From Methanobrevibacter sp. (GTDB lineage: Archaea > Methanobacteriota > Methanobacteria > Methanobacteriales > Methanobacteriaceae), in contig JAGCBE010000103.1 in assembly GCA_017652345.1 (NCBI GenBank), forward strand, positions 62,001 to 126,000: a stretch of DNA of 64,000 bases, in the 5' to 3' direction. The first letter of the stretch is position 1; each line of letters starts with the position of its first letter. The notes under the pieces were generated by a model. It saw nothing but the letters and a program-made list of their open reading frames with translations. It was not told the DNA's origin and did not search any database. Positions 47,216-53,047 of the stretch are shown here, piece by piece. Made by a program: the position numbers and the translations under genes.

Positions 47216-47452
47216 CTATTCATTAATTAATTTTTTTAACCAATGAATTTTTGTTTTTCCACTAACAAAGAGTCTTCTAGCTCCTTGTTGAGAGATGCCC
47301 ATACGAGCACCTATTTCTTCGAAGGTCAAACCTTCTTTTCTTAATATTAAAGCTTTTAACATCCTTTCTGTGATGTTAAAATGTTGAAGAGCTTTAATGT
47401 TTGTTTTTGAAACAAACTCTCTTTCCTTTTTCATAATTTCTTTCTTATTCAT
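47216..47452 (-). CDS. Sigma-70 region 4-like helix-turn-helix protein
   Basis: 78 residues behind AGGAGG. LKALILRKEGLTFEEIGARM then GISQQGARRLFVSGKTKIHW (about 32-70) has the pattern of the -35-binding region 4 of sigma factors (leu-rich helix, EEIGxxxGIS turn, recognition helix). It lacks regions 2 and 3, so it may be an anti-sigma, adaptor or simple regulator. It may redirect host RNA polymerase or work beside the phage polymerase. Confidence 0.74.
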   Translation of the reverse strand: MNKKEIMKKEREFVSKTNIKALQHFNITERMLKALILRKEGLTFEEIGARMGISQQGARRLFVSGKTKIHWLKKLINE

Positions 47453-47464
47453 AATTCTTTCCTC

Positions 47465-47809
47465 CTATTTCTTTGATTTATGAATTTGTTCTAGAAGTTC
47501 ATCTATTAGTTCTTGAACTTCTTCGGGACTTTTTTCTTCGAAGATGCATTCAGCAGAAGCATAACCTTCTGCTGTTATAATTTCGAGACCGTAAAAACCT
47601 CCAATATTGAGTTTATCTAAGTCTTCAATATTTTGGATTTCAAATCCGACAAAATCCCCTGTTGCTTCCTGCTCACAATGAGTAGGCTCGCTTTCTGTTA
47701 ATTTGAAGTAATATCCATAGAACGGATAATCTTCTTTTGGAGAGAAGTTCATTATCCTAATTTCTCCTCTCTCCATATTCTTTTTAAATACTTCTTTAAA
47801 TTTTTTCAT
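47465..47809 (-). CDS. Hypothetical protein
   Basis: 114 residues. IRIMNFSPKEDYPFYGYYFK and FVGFEIQNIEDLDKLNIGGF then YGLEIITAEGYA form a beta-rich core, with an acidic helix at the end (SPEEVQELIDELLEQIHKSK). It is preceded by one copy of the repeated box-plus-hairpin leader. Function unknown. Confidence 0.67.
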   Translation of the reverse strand: MKKFKEVFKKNMERGEIRIMNFSPKEDYPFYGYYFKLTESEPTHCEQEATGDFVGFEIQNIEDLDKLNIGGFYGLEIITAEGYASAECIFEEKSPEEVQELIDELLEQIHKSKK

Positions 47810-47820
47810 ATTTTCTTTCC

Positions 47821-47856
47821 CTCTATTAGAGTATGCTTGTCTAGGCGTTTTTACCT
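47821..47856 (-). repeat. Box-plus-hairpin leader element, copy A
   Basis: Leftward strand: AGGTAAAAACGCCT (complement 47843-47856), then hairpin CTCT-aat-AGAG (complement 47821-47831), then the ribosome site and ATG 47809. The next 30 bases also resemble the leader of the gene at 47982. Confidence 0.6.
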
Positions 47857-47879
47857 TGAGTAATTAAATACTCAATTAG

Positions 47880-47912
47880 AGGCACGGACTTTTTTAGGGC
47901 CCATGCCTCTCG
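47880..47912 (-). terminator. Hairpin before the leader of the gene at 47809
   Basis: GAGGCA pairs with TGCCTC around a GC-rich, T-containing loop. The adjacent GAGTAATTAAATACTC (about 47859-47874) is an imperfect copy of the palindrome seen at 45935 and 47153. Confidence 0.5.
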
Positions 47913-47946
47913 GTTGAATATTTAATTGTCTTGTTTAATCTTTAGG

Positions 47947-47980
47947 ACAGATTTATATCTGTAGTAAGGCGTTTTTACCT
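47947..47980 (-). repeat. Box-plus-hairpin element, copy B
   Basis: Leftward strand: AGGTAAAAACGCCTT (complement 47966-47980), then hairpin ACAGAT-ATAA-ATCTGT (complement 47947-47962). It lies just after the stop of the gene at 47982. Confidence 0.6.
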
Positions 47981-47981
47981 A

Positions 47982-48182
47982 TTATCTAAAAAATCCTTTA
48001 AACACTTCGTATGCATGAGAGTCTGTGTTTGTTTGGTCATAAAAACGATAATGATTATCGTTTACATAACACTTTATTCTTCTTCTGTCTTCTTCTGTGA
48101 TTCTATAATTATCATCACAATAGAAAAACGCTACATCGTAGTGTATATGATCTTCTTTCATAGCAATACATATTCTTTTCAT
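47982..48182 (-). CDS. Hypothetical protein
   Basis: 66 residues. RICIAMKEDHIHYDVAFFYC, then a helical basic middle (EEDRRRIKCYVNDNHYRFYD). AGTGGAAAAG is a modest ribosome site, inside copy C of the repeated leader element. First gene downstream of the giant RNA candidate. Function unknown. Confidence 0.64.
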   Translation of the reverse strand: MKRICIAMKEDHIHYDVAFFYCDDNYRITEEDRRRIKCYVNDNHYRFYDQTNTDSHAYEVFKGFFR

Positions 48183-48193
48183 ATTTACTTTTC

Positions 48194-48230
48194 CACTCTA
48201 AGAGTGTATACTTATAAGGCGCTTTCACCT
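48194..48230 (-). repeat. Box-plus-hairpin leader element, copy C
   Basis: Leftward strand: AGGTGAAAGCGCCTT (complement 48216-48230), then hairpin CACTC-tta-GAGTG (complement 48194-48206), then ATG 48182. About 35 of 50 leader bases match copy A's leader. Confidence 0.6.
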
Positions 48231-48697
48231 GAATTAATTTTTTCGTGCTGATATGCCACTTTTATCTTGGCAAGTGGCCAGCCTAACAAGGAGTATCATA
48301 TCAGCTTAAATATCTCCTTGTAACATCTTGATTTATAATCACAAGGAACGAATCTTTCGACTCATTCCCTGTCACGTTATATATCAAAATGATATAATAA
48401 CATCGTGTTATTAAATAAGGGGTATATTTCAACCCCTTTGATTGTTTATATTAAATTGTAATGCAGGTTTTTGGATTGCCTGCGTCCATGCGTGCACCAC
48501 TCACTGTGATTACTCACAGCTACAGAACCACGCAGCTTCTCCCTAGTCACCATTATACAGTAGAAGCTCTTTAGAGCTATATAATGATTGAGAACACCTC
48601 AAGGCTATGTGCTCTCTTTTTTATGCCTATCCCTCATGGTTTCTACATCCACGATGTACTCTGATCTGGGATCGGATTTCAAACGAGTTCTCTTCTC

Positions 48698-48724
48698 ACT
48701 CATCTTGAGTAAGGCGTTCTTGCT
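48698..48724 (-). repeat. Box-plus-hairpin element, copy D (inside the giant RNA)
   Basis: Leftward strand: AGCAAGAACGCCTT (complement 48711-48724), then hairpin ACTCA-aga-TGAGT (complement 48698-48710). The most divergent copy. Confidence 0.5.
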
Positions 48725-49231
48725 TTTAGGCCGCCTTTAGCCCAATATATCCAGCTCTCTGTCTCCACTTTCATCTGTGCTATACTAGCCACAGAATCCC
48801 GCAAATTAAAGGAGATTCTTCCATCTATGTTCAATGTCACCATTTGCTAAACGCCATGATGGACCACGGTGATATATACCGTTGATCTAAGTATTCTCGA
48901 GTGTTATTCGACCACTCACTTGGCTCTTAAATATGCCAGAGGACACTTTTGCTTATTTTCTAAGCTCAGGTAGTGTCTACCCTTTATGTGTGTTACGTCC
49001 ACTTGGAACGACTGGGTTTCTTTTCTTGGTCAACACGCCGTACGAGACAGTCTAATCATAGGTCGTTAGTCCTATTTTCGAGGCGATTTCTGCCTCTGGC
49101 TTCATCCAGTTACCATCACAATCCTTCTTGCTCTTTCGAGCCCTCATCTTTTCAATGAGTGGTTATAGCTATCATATAGATGCTACAACTCTACGCACTA
49201 GAGATATCCATCGCTGGAGGTTTTCCTTTAC

Positions 49232-49284
49232 ACACAGAAAACTTCTCTGTGTATAAATATATATAGAAAACTTCTCTATATATA
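49232..49284 (-). repeat. Tandem stem-loops with identical loops and different stems
   Basis: ACACAG/CTGTGT (49232-49252) and TATATATAG/CTATATATA (49258-49284) both enclose the same nine bases (AAAACTTCT on plus, AGAAGTTTT on minus). The stems are unrelated in sequence yet fully paired. Confidence 0.8.
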
Positions 49285-49800
49285 CTAGCACTTTAACGGT
49301 GGGTTGTCACCGACCAATTCATTATCCTTACGGACACCTCTTACGAATGCCCCTATAATACATCCTTAAGAGTGAATTGATTGCATTGCAACCTTGCGAA
49401 CAAGGTCTGGTAGATACCATCTACTAGCACGGGATTCACTGACTTACATTTTCTTAGCCCTTTGTAGTTTTTTGATCTTTCATAGGAAGACCTGGAGACC
49501 AACGCATATGTTACCATATACGCACAACTCCCGATGAGATTTCATCCTACTAGTCAAAAATTTGCATCACAGATCCAAATTTTCAATTAGCATCTAGCTA
49601 GGTTTCTACTGGGTAGAACCTTATGCAGAATTTTCTCATTCGTTTTCTGATAACAGAAAAACCAGAGAAAATTGATGATTTCTCATCGCCATGAGCACCA
49701 ACTTTCGTCATCGGGCTTGCACCGATCTTACGATTATTCATCGTAAGGGCCTTGCGGCTTGCTCCGTATATACTCGTGTACTTACGCCCCCAGCGGGAAA

Positions 49801-50092
49801 ACCCGTTAAAAACCGTAATATACACTTTTAGATATAAATACCTATCTGTATATACTCTCCGTGGTCGTCGACACCACCGAACTTATTTCTGCCTCTATCT
49901 CTCTATACCCATATCTCTCTATCTCCCCCTCTATCTCTCTCCCTCTCCCTATCTCAAAATCCAAATATCTACTTTTCCAGGTAAAAAGGTATGGGGGTGT
50001 TTTATACGTCCCTATACATGTCGATCAAGGTCTACAAATATATACAAATCTTGTCGACTATATATTAATATTATTACGCGTGCACGTATAAA
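49801..50092. other. Non-coding stretch upstream of the giant RNA
   Basis: No credible gene; open frames here are low-complexity shadows. It holds a pyrimidine-rich CTATCTCT tandem stretch (about 49888-49965) and a possible leftward promoter: TTGATC (complement 50023-50028), 16 bases, TATAAA (complement 50001-50006). TACGCGTGCACGTATAAA starts at 50075 and is listed separately. The promoter is the best candidate for the giant RNA. Confidence 0.45.
50075..50092. repeat. 18-bp exact repeat, copy 1
   Basis: TACGCGTGCACGTATAAA, identical at 56949-56966. Contains the palindromic core GTGCAC. Both copies are near leftward transcription units. Confidence 0.8.
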
Positions 50093-50124
50093 GCAAAAAA
50101 GCCCTGTATCTTTCACCAGGGCTA
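50093..50124 (-). terminator. Strong intrinsic terminator
   Basis: Minus strand AGCCCTG pairs with CAGGGCT around a 10-base loop, followed by a T-run (complement 50095-50100). It ends the polymerase-to-glycosyltransferase unit and isolates the giant RNA region. Confidence 0.88.
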
Positions 50125-50145
50125 TGTATTCTTATTTATATCCAC

Positions 50146-50898
50146 TTATTTAAATATATCTCTCACGTCATATATATCTTCGCCCGACGCCGCAACTGTA
50201 TCTTCCAAGTTCACTTTCTCTTCTGTTATCGTTGGCTTTGTATATGGCTTTTTATTTATCGCTTCCTCTATCATATCGAAATGCTCTTTAAATTTCTTTT
50301 GAAGATTGTAAAGATGTAGTGTGGCATTATCTATTGTGATATGAAGATCATCAAGGTAATCTTTGAAGTAGATTGTGCGTCGATTGTTTCGAGTCATTTT
50401 CTGGACGAGTGTGTCTATGTCAAGGTGTTGAACGAGACATGGACGGTACTTTACATATGGGATTGAAAGAGCCATGAGGGCATTTTTCTCAAGAGTATCA
50501 TATGGAAAGCGGGGTGTGCGGGCGTGTATCTCTCTCATTTTCTTTGCAATCTTTGCCGCAAGGCCCGCTGGGTAATAGGTGCATTGATTGTAACAGAAAT
50601 CTGTAAATGAAAGGTGTGTTGTGAAATAAAGGGATGGGGAATTAAAGAAATTAATGAGATAAGATCCCCAACCGTTATTGGCACATGAGGTGATTGCTTG
50701 AGAGACCTCGTGGGCGAAATTGCGACATAAAACGACGTCGTCCTCAAGCAAGATGGAATCGTGGGGCGATATGTATTCAAGTTGATCTAGGAAGCTCTCG
50801 ACGGGTTTATGTTCGTGATCGACAAGAAGCTCAAAAGGAATACCTTTTTGTGTGAGCTCGCGGTCGATTGAAGGGTCGAGGGTTCTTTGTAATGTTGT
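50146..50898 (-). pseudogene. Glycosyltransferase-like gene with damaged 5' end
   Basis: The frame is open from 50898 to the stop at 50146, but the first 49 codons contain no ATG, GTG or TTG. They encode TLQRTLDPSIDRELTQKGIP, then FELLVDHEHKP, then PHDSILLEDDVVLCRNF, a typical start of phage glycosyltransferase-type proteins with the acidic LEDDV motif. An ATG at 50902-50900 lies in another frame and runs straight into this one only with a 1- or 2-base shift. So either an indel (or sequencing error) broke the start, or translation begins at TTG 50751, giving 201 residues that lack the N-terminal strand. It would modify phage DNA or host surface sugars if intact. Confidence 0.55.
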
Positions 50899-50973
50899 TC
50901 ATATGTAAATTTTAAAAGGAAGGGACATAGTTTGATACCTCTTTTTTTACTTAATTTTACTTAATGTGATAGG

Positions 50974-51019
50974 TTTTTTTGTCGGTTTGAAGCGACAAAA
51001 AATTTTTTTCGTTGCAACG
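50974..51019. terminator. Hairpin and palindrome between leftward genes
   Basis: TTTTTTGTCG pairs with CGACAAAAAA (50975-51002), followed by seven Ts on the plus strand and by A-rich sequence on the minus strand. Palindrome CGTTGCAACG is at about 51010-51019. Direction uncertain; the hairpin would terminate plus-strand transcription best. Confidence 0.4.
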
Positions 51020-51050
51020 TATCTGCAACGTATTTCTTTTCGTTGCATTT

Positions 51051-51722
51051 TCATCGGGTGTCTTTGAGGAAAGGAATCGCATCTGATTTCACTATCCAAG
51101 AGACTCCGAAGAAAAAGAGGGCGATGGCCTCGACAATCCAAGTTAGATTATATGGTGCCCAGTCAAAGAAGTTTAAAAGCATTAGAAGGAACGAGGCAAG
51201 CATGCCTATTCCACAGACTCTATAGATAATGTTTTTAATTTTCTTTTGCTTAGTCATTTCGCCAGATGTTTTTGTAAATAGGAAGAAGCTCATGAAAGCT
51301 AGGGTTCCAAAGAAACCTACGGCACTGACGCAATGAAAGATGTTACTAATGTTAGAAGGTAGGTGTAAGACGCCTGTTTTTAACGATGGGTCATCTAGAT
51401 AGGTCATGGGGAATAAACAAATTAATATGGCAAACCCACCCGCTATTGTTGCTGTAATATCGTCAATTTTTTCATAACCTTTATAATTAATAAGTAGAAT
51501 TCCTGCACTACCTAAAACTACCATAAATGTACCCACCGCAAATAATGAGTAATAAGTAATTGAAACAGACTGAGGCCAAGAAAGCGTAATAAGGGCAACG
51601 AGCCACGGAAGAAGCATTCCAAGTGCCCCTATCATAATACGCATGCGTTTGGTGTCAACTGTTACGGTATTTTTATTTTTTTGATTTTGTAGATTTTGCT
51701 GTTTTTGTTGGTTGTTTTGCAT
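51051..51722 (-). CDS. Multi-pass membrane protein
   Basis: 223 residues from ATG 51722. A polar Gln/Asn-rich N-terminus (about 1-30) is followed by about six transmembrane helices (ALGMLLPWLVALITLSW, FAVGTFMVVLGSAGILLI, TIAGGFAILICLFPMTYL, SAVGFFGTLAFMSFFLF, VCGIGMLASFLLMLLNFF, WIVEAIALFFFGVSWIV). The best ribosome site (AGGAGG) is about 18 bases upstream, so the start is uncertain. It overlaps the next gene by 50 bases. A transporter- or sensor-like layout of unknown role. Confidence 0.68.
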   Translation of the reverse strand: MQNNQQKQQNLQNQKNKNTVTVDTKRMRIMIGALGMLLPWLVALITLSWPQSVSITYYSLFAVGTFMVVLGSAGILLINYKGYEKIDDITATIAGGFAILICLFPMTYLDDPSLKTGVLHLPSNISNIFHCVSAVGFFGTLAFMSFFLFTKTSGEMTKQKKIKNIIYRVCGIGMLASFLLMLLNFFDWAPYNLTWIVEAIALFFFGVSWIVKSDAIPFLKDTR

Positions 51723-52014
51723 TGTTAGTCTTTTTTGTTTCCTCCTTTTTTGATGATGATGGTGACGAAGATGTGTTTGTTGCAAAAGGTCCTGTAGGAC
51801 GACCGTGGTTATTGACGTATGTAACATAGCGACTATCTTCGAGAGCTTTAGTAAATAGCTCTATATTTTGAGAGAGAGTCCCCACCAAATAATGATGAGG
51901 ATTCTTTCCGTCTGTTGTGTCATAAACATAAACATCATAGTTTTGTAGCTCTGATGATTTTGATGAGGAAGCTTTCTTTTTAGTTTTAGAAGCAACGAGT
52001 TCAATTATCTTCAT
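51673..52014 (-). CDS. Hypothetical protein with low-complexity tail
   Basis: 113 residues. A compact domain (DVYVYDTTDGKNPHHYLVGT, then LFTKALEDSRYVTYVNNHGR) is followed by a Ser/Lys/Thr-rich tail (SSSPSSSKKEETKKTNNAKQ). It overlaps the upstream gene by 14 bases. No family recognised. Confidence 0.62.
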   Translation of the reverse strand: MKIIELVASKTKKKASSSKSSELQNYDVYVYDTTDGKNPHHYLVGTLSQNIELFTKALEDSRYVTYVNNHGRPTGPFATNTSSSPSSSKKEETKKTNNAKQPTKTAKSTKSKK

Positions 52015-52261
52015 TCTCTGAAAGCACCTCCTCTTCCTCTTCGCTTTGTTTTGCTCGAATCAATGTTTTACCATAATTTTTTAAATGAATAAACATTTTA
52101 GTGAAAGTATGGTCTACTTTTAAAATTACCCAGCCGTTTTTAATAAAGCGTTCTTCTATCTGAGGAAGTGCTTTAGGAGAAAACACTTCGATTAACATAT
52201 CATCTTGCATGGGATTATTTTGGTTTTGAGACCAAATTCTATACGCATGTCTTTTTTTCAT
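52001..52261 (-). CDS. Hypothetical protein
   Basis: 86 residues. KKRHAYRIWSQNQNNPMQDD then MLIEVFSPKALPQIEERFIK suggests an alpha/beta fold; acidic tail (SEEEEEVLSENEDN). Function unknown. Confidence 0.64.
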   Translation of the reverse strand: MKKRHAYRIWSQNQNNPMQDDMLIEVFSPKALPQIEERFIKNGWVILKVDHTFTKMFIHLKNYGKTLIRAKQSEEEEEVLSENEDN

Positions 52262-52288
52262 ATATAAACACCATTCTTTCTTTGTTTG

Positions 52289-53047
52289 CTAGGAAATTTT
52301 TTGAGGTGAAATGGCGCCTGTGATAATATTTGTAATTGTTGATGGCGCGAAATCACCGTAGTTTAAGAAAGGATTGATATGTGATCCAGGTTGTGGTTGT
52401 CCAAAGAGCCAATCTATTTTAAAACATGGAATTGGGGAATTTGAACCAACAACCTGCATGTCAAACCCGTATTCTTGGTGAAGATATTGCGTAAGTTGTT
52501 CTAAATCTTTTGGAGCCATGTTTTGGAGACCTGCAAGATAGAGAATAACTTTTTTATCATATCGAATCCAACCAGAGTGATGAAAATTACGACGATACAC
52601 AGCCATAAGAGCCAAGAGAAATCTTTTTAGCTCTACGGATGCGTGAGGGTCGTTAGAGGTTAGGGTTTCAAAGCGTTGAACATCTAATGTTGATAAGTAA
52701 AGTTGTTGAGAAGCAGGAGAATCTTGCCCTTGTTGAAGTATGCGTGGTTTTCGTGGAGAATTAAAATTATCAATAAACTTTGACGAAAAAGAGGGTGAAG
52801 AAAATTGCGTATGAATTATTTTTGCAATACGCATTGAAATTTCTTCGGGAAACCCGTAAGCCACAGACATCTTTTGAGATAGGGCGGCTATAATAGAAGC
52901 TGTGGGTTGTTCAGCTGCTAAAAGATCTAAATATAAATAATATAGGTCTTTGAATTCTTTTGATTTTAAATCAATGAACTCAGAAGGAAGAGAGGAAGCG
53001 AGTGTTGTAATGGTCACCTTTTCCTCTGTGTTAATATTATTAGGCAT
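52289..53047 (-). CDS. Hypothetical protein downstream of the RNA polymerase
   Basis: 252 residues. Helical N-terminal half (LSSLPSEFIDLKSKEF-like, YYLYLDLLAAEQPTASIIAA), C-terminal part with HSGWIRYDKKVILYLAGLQN and Pro-rich loops. It overlaps the polymerase gene by 8 bases, so the two are translationally coupled and may be functional partners, for example a promoter-recognition subunit. That role is inferred from context only. Confidence 0.67.
   Translation of the reverse strand: MPNNINTEEKVTITTLASSLPSEFIDLKSKEFKDLYYLYLDLLAAEQPTASIIAALSQKMSVAYGFPEEISMRIAKIIHTQFSSPSFSSKFIDNFNSPRKPRILQQGQDSPASQQLYLSTLDVQRFETLTSNDPHASVELKRFLLALMAVYRRNFHHSGWIRYDKKVILYLAGLQNMAPKDLEQLTQYLHQEYGFDMQVVGSNSPIPCFKIDWLFGQPQPGSHINPFLNYGDFAPSTITNIITGAISPQKIS

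Larger units (their letters stand above)
48247..49800 (-). ncRNA. Candidate giant structured non-coding RNA
   Basis: About 1.55 kb without a credible gene but full of helices. On the minus strand many are capped by GNRA or UUCG loops: 10-pair helix with GAAA (48345-48368), GCTC-GAAA-GAGC (49130-49141), 8-pair helix with GUAA (49503-49522), GUAA loops near 49328 and 49341, and CCTTG-UUCG-CAAGG (49392-49405). Several helices need G-U pairs that exist only in leftward RNA. Other stems: GCTGATATG/CATATCAGC (about 48247-48305), CATTATA/TATAATG (48551-48586), CTTACGAT/ATCGTAAG (49727-49747), TTTTCTG/CAGAAAA inside TTTTCTC/GAGAAAA (49631-49671). Copy D of the box-plus-hairpin element lies inside. 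Large ornate RNAs (GOLLD, ROOL) are known from phages of Bacillota; membership was not tested. Exact ends are unknown. Confidence 0.68.

Noticed and set aside
44048..50145. CRISPR array
   Set aside because: Repeated hairpins and boxes are irregularly spaced with no equal-length spacers, and no cas genes are present.
48181..50150. Further tRNA genes in the giant-RNA region
   Set aside because: No TTCGAAT-type T-loop with matching acceptor stem was found on either strand.
48973..50153. Open frames in the giant-RNA region and the CT-rich stretch
   Set aside because: Low-complexity translations (Ser/Leu/Tyr/Pro repeats), no ribosome sites, overlapping paired helices.
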